DNA of 64,000 nt from Cellulomonas aerilata (GCF_007991755.1 NZ_BJYY01000019.1:1-64000); one strand, 5' to 3'; positions 29,830 through 41,667 are shown, counted from the stretch's first letter. Notes: generated by a model from the letters alone, not told the origin. Program-made: numbers and translations.

Positions 29830-30797
29830 CGCAGGTCCCGGCCGGTGAGGTCGAGGAAGACGCTCTCGAGGGTGCGGCGGCCGACCGTGATCGCGTACGG
29901 CAGCACGTCGTGCGCGGCGCACCACGTGGTCAGCGCCGCCAGCACGTGCGGGTCGACGTGCCCGGTCACGACGTAGTCCCCGGGGGTCACCTCGTGCACG
30001 GCGTGCTCGCCGGCAGCGTGCTCGCCGTGAGCGCCCGACGCCGGCGGGACGCCACCGCCGCCCAGGGACGCGGCGAGCCCGGTGAGCGTGAGGCCCGGTG
30101 CGGCGGAGAACCGCAGCGTCCGGTCGTCGTGCGAGCGCAGCAGCTCCCGCACCGCACCCTCGGCGATCACGCGCCCGTGGTCGACGACCACCACCCGGTC
30201 GGCCAGGCTCTCCGCCTCGTCCATGAGATGGGTGGTGAGCACCACGGCGACGCCGTCGGCCCGGAGCTCGCCCACCAGGTCCCAGACCGCCCGGCGCGCC
30301 TGCGGGTCCATGCCCGCGCTCGGCTCGTCGAGGAACACCAGCTCGGGGCGCCCGACGACGGCCAGGGCCAGCGCCAGGCGCTGACGCTGCCCACCGGACA
30401 GCCGCCGGACCGACGTGCGCGCGAACGACCCCAGGCCCAGGCGCTCGGCGAGCGCGGCGACGTCGACGGGCCGGGCGTACATCGCCGCGACGTGGTGGAG
30501 CAGCTCCAGCGGGCGCGCACCGGTCGGCAGGCCGCCGTCCTGCAGCATGACTCCCACCCGCGGGCGCAGGTCGCGGGCCCGGGTGGCGGGGTCGAGCCCC
30601 AGGACGCGCACCCGGCCGCCGTCGGGGGAGCGCAGGCCCTCGCAGCACTCGACGGTCGTGGTCTTGCCGGCCCCGTTGGGGCCGAGGACCGCGGTCACCG
30701 CGCCCCGCTCGGCGACCAGGTCGAGCCCGTCGACGACCGCACGCCCGTCGTACCGCTTCACGAGACCGGTGATCTCGACAGCGGGGGACCCAGGCAC
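29826..30797 (-). CDS. ABC transporter ATP-binding protein
   Basis: 323 aa. Walker A GPNGAGKTTTVECC, signature LSGGQRQRLALAL, Walker B LVFLDEPSAGMDPQ and switch TTHLMDEAE. After the nucleotide-binding domain a C-terminal region of about 90 aa contains a His/Gly/Ala-rich stretch (GAHGEHAAGEHAVHE, around 240-255). GTG 30797 lies 7 nt after a TAGACT hexamer (leaderless). Partner of the permease at 29062; divergent from sufR. Confidence 0.9.
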   Translation of the reverse strand: MPGSPAVEITGLVKRYDGRAVVDGLDLVAERGAVTAVLGPNGAGKTTTVECCEGLRSPDGGRVRVLGLDPATRARDLRPRVGVMLQDGGLPTGARPLELLHHVAAMYARPVDVAALAERLGLGSFARTSVRRLSGGQRQRLALALAVVGRPELVFLDEPSAGMDPQARRAVWDLVGELRADGVAVVLTTHLMDEAESLADRVVVVDHGRVIAEGAVRELLRSHDDRTLRFSAAPGLTLTGLAASLGGGGVPPASGAHGEHAAGEHAVHEVTPGDYVVTGHVDPHVLAALTTWCAAHDVLPYAITVGRRTLESVFLDLTGRDLR

Positions 30798-30804
30798 GCG
30801 GGCG

Positions 30805-30810
30805 AGTCTA
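30805..30810 (-). promoter_or_regulatory. -10 element of ABC exporter operon, leaderless
   Basis: TAGACT on the minus strand, 7 nt before GTG 30797. Confidence 0.55.
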
Positions 30811-30862
30811 GGTGGCGCCCGGACGTGGTGAGGCGCACCTTGGTTGCACGGATGGATTTCGG

Positions 30863-30876
30863 CAACAACTATGTTG
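30863..30876. promoter_or_regulatory. putative SufR operator in AT-rich sufR promoter
   Basis: Inverted repeat CAACA-ACTA-TGTTG lies in the most AT-rich patch of the neighbourhood (30855-30884). TATGTT (30870-30875) or CAATAT (30878-30883) could be the -10. Position about 90 nt before sufR fits autoregulation by an iron-sulfur responsive repressor. Assignment is by location and symmetry only. Confidence 0.45.
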
Positions 30877-30962
30877 GCAATATCGACAGCGACGCACGGC
30901 CCGTGCCGTCGCGCGGCCCGGACGGCGCCGCGGTCGACCCGGACCGAGCAGCGGAGGTGGAC

Positions 30963-31787
30963 ATGAGCACGGCCCTGCACGCCCCCGCCCTGGACCCGAC
31001 CGCACCCGCGACCGACGTACCCGCGACCGACGTACCCGCGACCGACGTCGCCGAGGCCGAGGCCACCACGCGCCAGCGTGTGCTGCAGCTCGTCGCCTCC
31101 GCCGGTCCGGTCGCGACCGCCGAGCTGGCCGCCGAGCTGGGCCTCACCGCCGCCGCCATCCGCCGGCACGTCGGCGTGCTCGAGTCGCGCGGGCAGATCG
31201 CCGTGCACGACCAGCGCGCCCAGCACGGCGCCGGACCGGCGCGTCGGGGTCGCCCGGCGCGGCGCTACGTGGCGACCAGCCGCGGGCAGAGCGCGCTGTC
31301 GAGCACGTACCCCGAGCTCGCCGCGCAGGCCCTGCGGTTCCTCGCCGAGGTCGCCGGCCCGGACGCCGTGGAGGCGTTCGCCGCGTCCCGCGTCCGCGCG
31401 CTGGAGGAGCGGTACGCGGCCTCGGTGGACGCGGCCGGCACCGACGTGACGTCGCGCGCCCAGGTGCTGGCCGCGGCGCTGAGCGCGGACGGCTACGCCG
31501 CCAGCACGCGGCCCGTCCCCGGCCGGACGACCGTCCAGCTGTGCCAGGGCCACTGCCCGGTCCAGGGGGTCGCCGCGGAGTTCCCGCAGATCTGCGAGGC
31601 CGAGGCAGGCGCCTTCTCCCGACTCCTCGGGGTGCACGTCCAGCGCCTGTCGACCCTCGCGGCCGGCGGGCACGTGTGCACCACGAACATCCCGATCACC
31701 GTCCCGACCCCCACGACAGCCCCGCACAGCCCAGACAGTCACAACGCCCGAGACAGCCACGACAGCCAAGACCAGGAGATGTCATGA
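30963..31787 (+). CDS. sufR: SufR-type iron-sulfur responsive repressor
   Basis: 274 aa. Winged [42 protein letters not shown]. The C-terminal part keeps the cysteines that hold an Fe-S cluster in the family: [20 protein letters not shown] and GHVCTTNI. When the cluster is lost the repressor leaves the suf promoter. N-terminal residues about 14-29 are a tandem ATDVP repeat from a 15-bp DNA repeat (31005-31048). GGAGGTGG precedes ATG 30963; the stop overlaps sufB (ATGA). Confidence 0.92.
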   Translation: MSTALHAPALDPTAPATDVPATDVPATDVAEAEATTRQRVLQLVASAGPVATAELAAELGLTAAAIRRHVGVLESRGQIAVHDQRAQHGAGPARRGRPARRYVATSRGQSALSSTYPELAAQALRFLAEVAGPDAVEAFAASRVRALEERYAASVDAAGTDVTSRAQVLAAALSADGYAASTRPVPGRTTVQLCQGHCPVQGVAAEFPQICEAEAGAFSRLLGVHVQRLSTLAAGGHVCTTNIPITVPTPTTAPHSPDSHNARDSHDSQDQEMS

Positions 31788-33241
31788 GTGCGCCTACCCA
31801 GGACGCGACCAACGCCGTTCCCGCGGCCGTGCCGATGACGCAGGACGAGGCCATCGCCTCGATCGGCAGCTACAACTACGGGTGGCACGACTCGGACGTC
31901 GCGGGCGCCAACGCGCAGCGCGGCCTCTCGGAGGACGTCGTGCGCAACATCTCGGCGCTCAAGAACGAGCCTGAGTGGATGCTCAAGACCCGCCTGAAGG
32001 GGCTGCGTCTGTTCGACAAGAAGCCCATGCCGAACTGGGGCTCGGACCTGTCGGGCATCGACTTCGACAACATCAAGTACTTCGTGCGGTCCACCGAGAA
32101 GCAGGCGGCCACCTGGGACGACCTGCCCGAGGACATCCGCAACACCTACGACCGCCTGGGCATCCCGGAGGCCGAGAAGCAGCGCCTCGTCTCCGGCGTC
32201 GCGGCCCAGTACGAGTCCGAGGTCGTCTACCACCAGATCCGCGAGGACCTGGAGGAGCAGGGCGTCATCTTCATGGACACCGACACGGGCCTGCGCGAGC
32301 ACCCGGAGATCTTCGAGCAGTACTTCGGCTCGGTGATCCCGACCGGTGACAACAAGTTCGCCGCACTGAACACCGCCGTGTGGTCCGGTGGCTCGTTCGT
32401 CTACGTCCCGCCGGGCGTCCACGTCGAGATCCCGCTGCAGGCCTACTTCCGCATCAACACCGAGAACATGGGCCAGTTCGAGCGGACGCTGATCATCGCC
32501 GACGAGGGCTCGTACGTGCACTACGTCGAGGGCTGCACCGCGCCGGTGTACTCCAGCGACTCGCTGCACTCCGCGGTGGTCGAGATCATCGTGAAGAAGA
32601 ACGCCCGCGTGCGGTACACGACCATCCAGAACTGGTCGAACAACGTCTACAACCTCGTCACCAAGCGCGCGACGGCGGCCGAGGGCGCAACCATGGAGTG
32701 GGTCGACGGCAACATCGGCTCCAAGGTGACCATGAAGTACCCGGCCATCTACCTCATGGGCGAGCACGCCCGCGGCGAGACGCTGTCGATCGCGTTCGCC
32801 GGCGAGGGCCAGCACCAGGACGCCGGCGCCAAGATGGTGCACGCCGCGCCGCACACGTCGTCGTCCATCGTGTCCAAGTCGGTCGCGCGCGGCGGTGGCC
32901 GCACGTCCTACCGCGGCCTCGTGCAGGTGCTCGAGGGCGCCTCGCACTCCGCCTCGAACGTGCTGTGCGACGCGCTGCTGGTCGACCAGATCTCGCGGTC
33001 GGACACCTACCCGTACGTCGACGTCCGCGAGGACGACGTGTCCATGGGTCACGAGGCGACGGTGTCCCGCGTGAGCGAGGACCAGCTGTTCTACCTCATG
33101 TCCCGCGGCATGCCCGAGACCGAGGCCATGGCCATGATCGTGCGCGGGTTCGTCGAGCCCATCGCGCGCGAGCTGCCGATGGAGTACGCCCTCGAGCTGA
33201 ACCGCCTCATCGAGCTCCAGATGGAAGGGTCCGTCGGCTGA
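31784..33241 (+). CDS. sufB: Fe-S cluster scaffold protein SufB
   Basis: 485 aa, full length. Scaffold subunit of SufBCD, where the cluster is built. Typical: [65 protein letters not shown] and the late [19 protein letters not shown]. No intein is present (mycobacterial SufB often has one). AGGAG lies about 8 nt before ATG 31784, which overlaps the sufR stop. Confidence 0.97.
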   Translation: MSAPTQDATNAVPAAVPMTQDEAIASIGSYNYGWHDSDVAGANAQRGLSEDVVRNISALKNEPEWMLKTRLKGLRLFDKKPMPNWGSDLSGIDFDNIKYFVRSTEKQAATWDDLPEDIRNTYDRLGIPEAEKQRLVSGVAAQYESEVVYHQIREDLEEQGVIFMDTDTGLREHPEIFEQYFGSVIPTGDNKFAALNTAVWSGGSFVYVPPGVHVEIPLQAYFRINTENMGQFERTLIIADEGSYVHYVEGCTAPVYSSDSLHSAVVEIIVKKNARVRYTTIQNWSNNVYNLVTKRATAAEGATMEWVDGNIGSKVTMKYPAIYLMGEHARGETLSIAFAGEGQHQDAGAKMVHAAPHTSSSIVSKSVARGGGRTSYRGLVQVLEGASHSASNVLCDALLVDQISRSDTYPYVDVREDDVSMGHEATVSRVSEDQLFYLMSRGMPETEAMAMIVRGFVEPIARELPMEYALELNRLIELQMEGSVG

Positions 33242-34497
33242 TGCCCGCGACGAGCACCACCTCGCAGGACGGCGCCGACGCGCCGACCCTGTCCACCGAC
33301 CACTCCCGTGCGACCGCCGACGGCGCCCACACCCACGGGAACACGCACCGCACCGGCGGCACGCCGCAGGGCTCGCGCGCCGAGCGCGCGACGTCCTTCG
33401 ACGTCGCGGACTTCGCGATGCCGACCGGACGCGAGGAGGAGTGGCGCTTCACCCCGGTCGACCGGGTGGCGCCGCTGCTCCAGTCCGAGCTCACCGGGCA
33501 CGGCGTGCTGACCACGGTCGTCAACGCCCCCGAGGTCCAGGTCGAGATCGTCGACCGCGGCGACGCCCGGCTGGGCACGGCGGGCGTGCCCGGCGACCGC
33601 GCCGCGGCCGTCGCGTGGTCGTCGTTCCACCGGGCCACCGTGGTGACCGTCCCGGCCCAGGCCGTGGCGTCGTCCGCCACGTCGATCCGGGTGGAGGGCG
33701 TCGAGGGGGCCGGGGCGGACCCGACCGCGTCGCACCTGCTCGTGCACGCCAAGCCGCTGTCGGAGGCCGTCGTCGTGCTCGACCACGTCGGCGCCGCCAC
33801 CCTCACCGAGACCGTCGAGGTCGTCGCCGAGGACGGCGCGCACCTGACGCTGGTGTCCGTGCAGGACTGGGCCCCGGGGTCCGTGCACACCGCCTCGCAC
33901 CGCATCCGGCTCGGCCGGGACGCCAAGGTCAAGCACATCGTGGTCACGCTGGGCGGCGACGTCGTCCGGGTCACGCCCGACGCGGAGTTCACCGGCGAGG
34001 GCGGCGAGGTCGAGATGGTGGGCCTGTACTACGCCGACGCCGGCCAGCACCAGGAGCACCGCCTGTTCGTGGACCACGCGGTGCCGTCCTGCCGCTCGCG
34101 CGTGACCTACAAGGGCGCGCTGCAGGGCGACGGCGCGCACACCGTGTGGGTCGGCGACGTCCTCATCCGCGCGAACGCGGAGGGCACCGACACCTACGAG
34201 CTGAACCGCAACCTCGTGCTGTCCGACGGCGCCCGCGCCGACTCGGTCCCCAACCTGGAGATCGAGACGGGCGTCATCGAGGGCGCCGGCCACGCGTCCG
34301 CGACCGGCCGCTTCGACGACGAGCAGCTGTTCTACCTGCGCTCGCGCGGCATCCCGGAGCAGGACGCGCGGCGCCTGGTGGTGCGCGGCTTCTTCGCCGA
34401 GCTGATCCACCAGATCGGCGTCCCGGAGGTCGAGGAGCGCCTCATCGCCTCGATCGAGGCCGAGCTCGAGAAGAGCATGAGCGAGCTGGCCTCATGA
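33241..34497 (+). CDS. sufD: Fe-S cluster assembly protein SufD
   Basis: 418 aa. Beta-helix partner of SufB. GREEEWRFTPVDRVAPLL near the start, KHIVVTLGGDVVR, GLYYADAGQHQEHRLFVDHA and DEQLFYLRSRGIPEQDARRL at the end match SufD. The first 45 residues are a Thr/His-rich unconserved arm. ATG 33241 shares one base with the sufB stop; the 3' end overlaps the Rieske gene by 4 bp. Confidence 0.95.
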   Translation: MPATSTTSQDGADAPTLSTDHSRATADGAHTHGNTHRTGGTPQGSRAERATSFDVADFAMPTGREEEWRFTPVDRVAPLLQSELTGHGVLTTVVNAPEVQVEIVDRGDARLGTAGVPGDRAAAVAWSSFHRATVVTVPAQAVASSATSIRVEGVEGAGADPTASHLLVHAKPLSEAVVVLDHVGAATLTETVEVVAEDGAHLTLVSVQDWAPGSVHTASHRIRLGRDAKVKHIVVTLGGDVVRVTPDAEFTGEGGEVEMVGLYYADAGQHQEHRLFVDHAVPSCRSRVTYKGALQGDGAHTVWVGDVLIRANAEGTDTYELNRNLVLSDGARADSVPNLEIETGVIEGAGHASATGRFDDEQLFYLRSRGIPEQDARRLVVRGFFAELIHQIGVPEVEERLIASIEAELEKSMSELAS

Positions 34498-34841
34498 GCG
34501 GTCAGCTGGCCTGCTACGCCCAGGACGTCCCGGCCTGCGGCACCTTCCGTGCCGAGCTGGAGGGCGAGGACGGCCCGGTCGCGGTCGCCGTCGTGCGCGC
34601 GGAGGACGGCGAGCTGTACGCCATCTCCGACGTCTGCTCCCACGGCTCCGTCTCCCTCTCGGAGGGCGAGGTCGAGGGCGCGACCGTCGAGTGCTGGCTG
34701 CACGGCTCGAAGTTCGACCTGCGCACCGGCGCCCCCACCGGCCTGCCGGCCATCCGCCCCGTCCCCGTGTACCCCGTGACCGTCGACGGCGAGCGCGTCC
34801 TGGTCGACGTCGACACCCCCATGCCCGTGAAGGAGAGCTGA
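34494..34841 (+). CDS. Rieske-type [2Fe-2S] ferredoxin of the SUF operon
   Basis: 115 aa. Rieske motifs ISDVCSHGSVSLSEG (CxH) and VECWLHGSKFDLRTG (CxxH) bind a [2Fe-2S] cluster with two Cys and two His. Resembles the non-heme oxygenase ferredoxin subunit found between sufD and sufC across actinobacteria. Probable role: electron supply to cluster assembly, which is inferred from position. Confidence 0.92.
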   Translation: MSGQLACYAQDVPACGTFRAELEGEDGPVAVAVVRAEDGELYAISDVCSHGSVSLSEGEVEGATVECWLHGSKFDLRTGAPTGLPAIRPVPVYPVTVDGERVLVDVDTPMPVKES

Positions 34842-34847
34842 ACCCCC

Positions 34848-36967
<2,120 letters not shown>

Positions 36968-36975
36968 GGAGTCAT

Positions 36976-37485
36976 ATGAGCTCGATGGAGCAGCTGTACC
37001 AGCAGGTCATCCTGGACCACGCCCGCGCGCCGCACGGGCGTGGGCTGGTGCCCGCACCCGCCGACGCGGTCGCGGGGGAGTCGCACCAGGTCAACCCCAC
37101 GTGCGGGGACGAGGTGACCCTGCGGGTCGCGTTCCGGCCCGCGCCGGACGGCGCACCGGACGGGTCCCTGGTGGACGAGGTGACCTGGGAGGGGCAGGGC
37201 TGCAGCATCTCCCAGGCGTCGGTCTCGGTGCTGACGGACCTGGTGACCGGCGCCGACCTGCGCACCGTGGACGAGCTGTCGGAGACCTTCCGGCTGCTCA
37301 TGCACGCGCGCGGCGCCGGCCTCGACGACGCGCAGGAGGACACCCTGGGCGACGCGACCGCGTTCACCGGGGTGGCGAAGTACCCCGCACGGATCAAGTG
37401 CGCGCTGCTCGGCTGGGCAGCGCTCAAGGACGCGATCGCCAAGTCCGGCGTCGTCGTCCCGACCCACGTCAAGGAGCAGGCATGA
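36976..37485 (+). CDS. sufU: SufU sulfur-transfer protein
   Basis: 169 aa. IscU-like zinc protein accepting sulfur from SufS. The three ligating cysteines are in NPTCGDEV, GQGCSISQAS and RIKCALLGW. ATG 36976 follows AGGAG by 5 nt. The insertion between the second and third Cys typical of SufU is present. Overlaps sufT by ATGA. Confidence 0.95.
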   Translation: MSSMEQLYQQVILDHARAPHGRGLVPAPADAVAGESHQVNPTCGDEVTLRVAFRPAPDGAPDGSLVDEVTWEGQGCSISQASVSVLTDLVTGADLRTVDELSETFRLLMHARGAGLDDAQEDTLGDATAFTGVAKYPARIKCALLGWAALKDAIAKSGVVVPTHVKEQA

Positions 37486-37829
37486 CCACCGAGACCCCGG
37501 GCGCGTCCACCGCGTCCACCCCGCCGAACGTGGCCGACATCGAGGAGGCCATGCACGACGTCATCGACCCCGAGCTCGGGATCAACGTCGTGGACCTGGG
37601 CCTGGTGTACGGCCTGAGCCTGGACCAGAACAACCACGCCGTCATCGACATGACGCTCACGTCCGCGGCGTGCCCGCTGACCGACGTCATCGAGGACCAG
37701 ACCGCGACGAGCCTGGACGGCCTGGTCGACGGCTTCCGGATCAACTGGGTCTGGATGCCGCCGTGGGGCCCGGAGAAGATCACCCCCGACGGCCGCGACC
37801 AGATGCGGGCCCTCGGCTTCAACATCTGA
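37482..37829 (+). CDS. sufT: SufT / MIP18 (DUF59) family Fe-S assembly factor
   Basis: 115 aa. DUF59 features: VIDPELGINVVDLGLVYGL, MTLTSAACPLTD (conserved Cys) and WVWMPPWGPEKIT. Supports cluster maturation of target proteins. Last gene of the SUF operon and convergent with the zinc metallopeptidase gene 23 nt away. Confidence 0.93.
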   Translation: MTTETPGASTASTPPNVADIEEAMHDVIDPELGINVVDLGLVYGLSLDQNNHAVIDMTLTSAACPLTDVIEDQTATSLDGLVDGFRINWVWMPPWGPEKITPDGRDQMRALGFNI

Positions 37830-37852
37830 GGGCTCGGTCCGACGTCACGGGC

Positions 37853-38752
37853 TCAGAGCCGCGGTGCCTGCAGGGCGTCGCAGTCCTGGAACGTCCCGCC
37901 GTCGTAGCCGATCGTGAACCACCGCTGGCGCTGCTCGCTGGACCCGTGCGTCCACGCCTCGGGGTTCACGGTGCCGGTCGCCTGCTCCTGGATGCGGTCG
38001 TCGCCCACGGCCGACGCCGCGGACAGGGCGTCGGCGACCTGCTCCGGCGTGGGCGGGTCGATGTAGGTCACGCCGGTGTCCGGGTCGACCGTGCGGGCGA
38101 GGTTGCCGATGACCATCCCGGCCATGCAGTCCGCGGCCAGCTCGATCCGCACCGAGTCCGACTCGGGGCCGGTGCCGCCGCGCTCGGCGGCGTCCATCAT
38201 CCCGGTGAGCTGCTCGATGTGGTGCCCGAACTCGTGGGCCAGCACGTACATCTCCGCGAGGGCTCCGCCGGACGCCCCGAACCGGGTCGTCAGCTCGTCG
38301 TAGAAGCCGAGGTCCAGGTACACGCTCTGGTCCGGCGGGCAGTAGAACGGGCCGGTCGCGCTGGTCGCCGGGCCGCACCCGGTGTCGACCGCGTCCTCGA
38401 AGCTCCAGACGTCGGGCTGGGCGTACTGCACGCCGAGGGCGGGGAGCGTCTGGCCCCAGTACGTGTCCAGGGCGTCGACGGTGGCGGACAGCCGGCACTC
38501 GCGGGTGGTGTTCGCCTGCTCGGCGGTGCACTCGCCGATCGTGCCCTGCTCGACGGGACTGCCGCCGCCCGGACCGCCGGCGCCGCTCACGCCGTTGACG
38601 ACCGGGCTCAGGTCCACGCCGAAGAACAGGGCACCGACCAGGACGACGATCGCGCCGATGCCGCCGCCGACCGCACCGCCGCGGCGGCCGCCGCCCCCGC
38701 GCGAGGTGCGGACACGTCCGCCGCCGAAGCTGCCACCCTCCGAGAACGTCAT
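37853..38752 (-). CDS. membrane-anchored neutral zinc metallopeptidase (YpfJ family)
   Basis: 299 aa. A Gly/Arg-rich cytoplasmic start is followed by one membrane helix (about 30-50: GGGIGAIVVLVGALFFGVDL). The zinc motif HEFGHH (about 172-177) with LAADCMAGMVIG downstream for the third ligand region puts it in the YpfJ/putative neutral zinc metallopeptidase family. Two cysteine pairs may form disulfides outside the cell. ATG 38752 has TACCGT 7 nt upstream. Target unknown. Confidence 0.9.
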   Translation of the reverse strand: MTFSEGGSFGGGRVRTSRGGGGRRGGAVGGGIGAIVVLVGALFFGVDLSPVVNGVSGAGGPGGGSPVEQGTIGECTAEQANTTRECRLSATVDALDTYWGQTLPALGVQYAQPDVWSFEDAVDTGCGPATSATGPFYCPPDQSVYLDLGFYDELTTRFGASGGALAEMYVLAHEFGHHIEQLTGMMDAAERGGTGPESDSVRIELAADCMAGMVIGNLARTVDPDTGVTYIDPPTPEQVADALSAASAVGDDRIQEQATGTVNPEAWTHGSSEQRQRWFTIGYDGGTFQDCDALQAPRL

Positions 38753-38759
38753 GCGGGCG

Positions 38760-38765
38760 ACGGTA
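38760..38765 (-). promoter_or_regulatory. -10 element of zinc metallopeptidase gene, leaderless
   Basis: TACCGT on the minus strand, 7 nt before ATG 38752. Confidence 0.55.
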
Positions 38766-38924
38766 GCCGCGACCCGGCGGGGCCGCAGCGGCAGGGACGG
38801 CGCCTCCCGGACGTCCCGGTGCGCGGCGAGGACGCTCGCCTCGGGGTGGTCCGGCGGCCGGTGCCCGTACCCGGGCAGGACCAGGTGCGCCGCACCGACC
38901 CCGGCCCCTCTCCCGGCCGACGGC

Positions 38925-38930
38925 TACCGT
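38925..38930 (+). promoter_or_regulatory. -10 element of glycolipid-binding gene, leaderless
   Basis: TACCGT, 6 nt before ATG 38937. Confidence 0.55.
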
Positions 38931-38936
38931 CGGGTC

Positions 38937-39608
38937 ATGGCCGTCGACCGCCTCCTCGTGTGGCGCGGCGTCGACCCGGACCGGGTCGACGCGGCTCGCG
39001 TCACCCTGCACGACGACCGCCTGCACGCCCGGGGGACGAGCCTCGCGCCGGACCACACGGTGACGTGGCGCCTGGTCACCGGACCCGGATGGACGACGCG
39101 CGTGCTGGACGTCCGCACCGTGCCTGCCGGCGACGACGCCGGCGCGGCGGACCGTGACGACGCCGACGCCGACGCCGACGCCGGCGCTGACGACGGCGGA
39201 CGGCGACTCGTGCTGCGCCGGGACGACGCGGGTCGGTGGTCGGGCCGGCGGTGGGTCGACGGCCGCGTGGTCGCCGCGGACCTGCCGGACCCCGCCGAGC
39301 TCGCCGGCGCCCTCGACTGCGACCTGGGGCTGTGCCCCCTGACCAACACCATGCCGGTGCTGCGCTCGGGACTGCTGGACCGGGCCGACCGCACGGTGCG
39401 GTTCACGGTGGCGTGGGTGTCCGTGCCGGACCTCACCGTGCACGTCGCGGTGCAGGACTACGGGCCTGCGGAGCGGCTGCCCAGCGGCGGCGCGGTCGTC
39501 CACTTCGACTCCGACGGCTTCACGGCCGACCTCACGGTCGACCGGGAGGGCCTGGTCGTGAGCTACCCGGGCATCGCCGACCGCATCACCGACCGCATCG
39601 GGCCGTGA
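38937..39608 (+). CDS. putative glycolipid-binding domain protein
   Basis: 223 aa. Begins LLVWRGVDPDRVDAARVTLH, then a beta-rich domain with RWVDGRVVAADLP, DCDLGLCPLTNTMPVLR and a C-terminal FDSDGFTADLTVDREGLVV, matching the glycolipid-binding (DUF1089) family related to the LolA/LolB-like fold. Residues about 72-88 are a DADADA run encoded by a GACGCC microsatellite (39158-39182), likely an expanded surface loop. Cytoplasmic by lack of signal peptide; ligand not established. Confidence 0.75.
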   Translation: MAVDRLLVWRGVDPDRVDAARVTLHDDRLHARGTSLAPDHTVTWRLVTGPGWTTRVLDVRTVPAGDDAGAADRDDADADADAGADDGGRRLVLRRDDAGRWSGRRWVDGRVVAADLPDPAELAGALDCDLGLCPLTNTMPVLRSGLLDRADRTVRFTVAWVSVPDLTVHVAVQDYGPAERLPSGGAVVHFDSDGFTADLTVDREGLVVSYPGIADRITDRIGP

Positions 39609-39610
39609 CC

Positions 39611-40222
39611 TCAGTCGCCGATGCCGCGGGCCGCGAGCGCCTCGCCGGTCGCGCGGGCGCGGGCGACGGTCCGGACCGCGGCCGGGACCAGCAGCGCCCG
39701 CGGGCTGCGCTCGAGCCCGCGGGCGCGGGCGGCGTCGCGCACCTCGCGCGCGGTCGTGAGCAGGGCGGGGACGGTGCGCAGCATGAGCGCGACGGCCAGC
39801 GCGACGAGGTCCGGCCGCACGCCCAGCACCCGCAGCGGACGCAGCGCGCGGTCGAGGAGGTCGAGCATCCGGTCCGCCGGTGTCGTGGCGGTCACCGCGC
39901 CGGCGGCGAGCACGAGGGAGAGCAGGTCCGCCGCGACCTCGACGGCGACCGCGGGTCCGCGCTGCCACCACTGGAACCCCGCGACCAGGGCCGTGGTGAC
40001 GAGCACCGGCAGCAGGGAGCGAAGCACCGGACGCAGCGGCACCCGGCCCGCGGCGTTGAGCGCGACGGCGAGCGCGAGGAGCACGACCGAGACGACCGGT
40101 CCGCGGGCGACGACGACGACGACCCCGAGGACCGCGAGGCCGGCGAGCTTGGGCCCGGCCGGCAGGCGGTGCATCGCGCTGGTCCCGTGCCGGTACAGCC
40201 CCAGCGGCGTCGCGACGCTCAC
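39611..40222 (-). CDS. bioN: ECF transporter transmembrane subunit BioN
   Basis: 203 aa. EcfT-type membrane coupling protein: GTSAMHRLPAGPKLAGLAVL near the start, several helices, and the conserved coupling motifs MLRTVPALLTTAREVRDAARARG. GTG 40222 overlaps the bioM stop. With BioM and BioY it forms a biotin importer. Confidence 0.9.
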   Translation of the reverse strand: MSVATPLGLYRHGTSAMHRLPAGPKLAGLAVLGVVVVVARGPVVSVVLLALAVALNAAGRVPLRPVLRSLLPVLVTTALVAGFQWWQRGPAVAVEVAADLLSLVLAAGAVTATTPADRMLDLLDRALRPLRVLGVRPDLVALAVALMLRTVPALLTTAREVRDAARARGLERSPRALLVPAAVRTVARARATGEALAARGIGD

Positions 40223-40950
40223 CGGACCGCCATGAGGTCGCGGTAGTGCGCGACGCCGTCCGGCGCCGGTCCGTCGAACACGACGTGCCCGCGGTCGACG
40301 ACCAGCACCCGGTCGGCGCGGGCGGCGGCGTCCAGGTCGTGCGTGACCTGCAGGACCTGCTGGTCCACCGAGTCGAGCAGGTCGTCCACGACCCGGCGCC
40401 AGCGCAGGTCCAGCAGGGTGGTCGGCTCGTCGCACACCAGCACGGACGGCTCGGTGGCGAGCACCCCGGCCAGTGCCAGCAGCTGCTTCTGGCCGCCGGA
40501 CAGCGCGTGCACGCTCACCTCCGCCCGGTCGGCGAGCCCGAACCGCTCGAGCACGGCGCGCACGCGGTCGTCGCGCGCGGCCCGGTCGAGGGGCAGCCGC
40601 CGCAGCGACAGCGCGACGTCCTCCCGCGGGGTGGGCATGACGAGCTGGGCGTCGGGGTCGGTGAAGACGAAGCCGACCCGGCGCCGGACCGCGGCGCCGT
40701 CGCGCACCGTGTCCAGCCCGTCCACCAGGACCCGGCCCGACGACGGCGTCGCCAGGCCGTTGACCAGGCGCGCGAGGGTCGACTTGCCCGACCCGTTGGC
40801 GCCGACGACGGCGACCCGGCGCTCGGTGAGCGTGCACGTCACCGGGTGCAGGATCGTCAGCCGGTCGGCCCGGCCGTCCGGCGCCGTGGTCTCGGCGACC
40901 ACGGCGGCACCGTCGAAGGTGACGGCATGCGACGGCCGGCTCTGCGCCAC
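40219..40950 (-). CDS. bioM: ECF transporter ATPase BioM
   Basis: 243 aa. Walker A GANGSGKSTLARLVNG, Q-loop region VFTDPDAQLVMPT, signature LSGGQKQLLALAG, Walker B VLVCDEPTTLLDLR and switch QVTHDLDAA. GTG 40950 lies 5 nt after the bioY stop. Confidence 0.92.
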   Translation of the reverse strand: MAQSRPSHAVTFDGAAVVAETTAPDGRADRLTILHPVTCTLTERRVAVVGANGSGKSTLARLVNGLATPSSGRVLVDGLDTVRDGAAVRRRVGFVFTDPDAQLVMPTPREDVALSLRRLPLDRAARDDRVRAVLERFGLADRAEVSVHALSGGQKQLLALAGVLATEPSVLVCDEPTTLLDLRWRRVVDDLLDSVDQQVLQVTHDLDAAARADRVLVVDRGHVVFDGPAPDGVAHYRDLMAVR

Positions 40951-40955
40951 GGCGG

Positions 40956-41588
40956 TCAGCGGCGCCGGTACAGCATGTCCGGGAACGCCCGGAACACCGC
41001 GCTCGCGACGACCGCGACCAGCACGTTCTTGACGACGTCGCCGGGCAGGAAGGTCGCGCCCGTGGCGATCGCCTGGGCCGGCGTCATGTCCAGGCGCCAC
41101 CCCATCACCGCGATGCCCAGCGGGTGCGTCGCGAGCAGGCTGCCGGCCATCGCGGCGCCGAACACCACGAGCGGCAGCCGGCCGGCGCGCACCCGGCGGC
41201 CGAGCGAGACGAGCGCCCCGGCGATCGCGGCGGCGACCGGGAACGCGAGCAGGTACCCGAACGACGGCTTGCCCACGACCGCCAGGCCGCCGGTGCCCTC
41301 GGCGAAGACGGGCAGCCCGGCCAGGCCGACGGCCAGGTACAGCAGGACCGCCAGCACGCCGCGGCGGGCACCGAGGACGACGCCGGCGAGCATCACGCCG
41401 AAGGTCTGCAGGGTGATCGGGACGGCCATCGCCGCGACGTGGATCGCCGGGAGCAGCGCGCACACGGCGATGAACGCGGCGAACGTCGCGACCAGGGCGA
41501 CGTCGGTCGCCACGTGCGTGCGGGGGGCGACCGCCGCACCGGCGCGCCCGCCCGCCACGGCGTGGTCGTGGTCAGCAGATGTCGTCAT
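40956..41588 (-). CDS. bioY: biotin uptake substrate-binding protein BioY
   Basis: 210 aa, six helices. S-component motif VPITLQTFGVMLAGVVLGARRG and VGKPSFGYLLAFPVAA are diagnostic for BioY, which binds biotin in the membrane. First gene of bioYMN; GGAGCGAC precedes ATG 41588. The operon provides a dedicated ECF module of its own. Confidence 0.95.
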   Translation of the reverse strand: MTTSADHDHAVAGGRAGAAVAPRTHVATDVALVATFAAFIAVCALLPAIHVAAMAVPITLQTFGVMLAGVVLGARRGVLAVLLYLAVGLAGLPVFAEGTGGLAVVGKPSFGYLLAFPVAAAIAGALVSLGRRVRAGRLPLVVFGAAMAGSLLATHPLGIAVMGWRLDMTPAQAIATGATFLPGDVVKNVLVAVVASAVFRAFPDMLYRRR

Positions 41589-41667
41589 GGCGTCGCTCCG
41601 GGTTCGCAGAGGGTGAGGTGGTGTGAGGCGGTCGCCGTCCCCAGGGGCGCCGGCAGGACCGGCTGCC

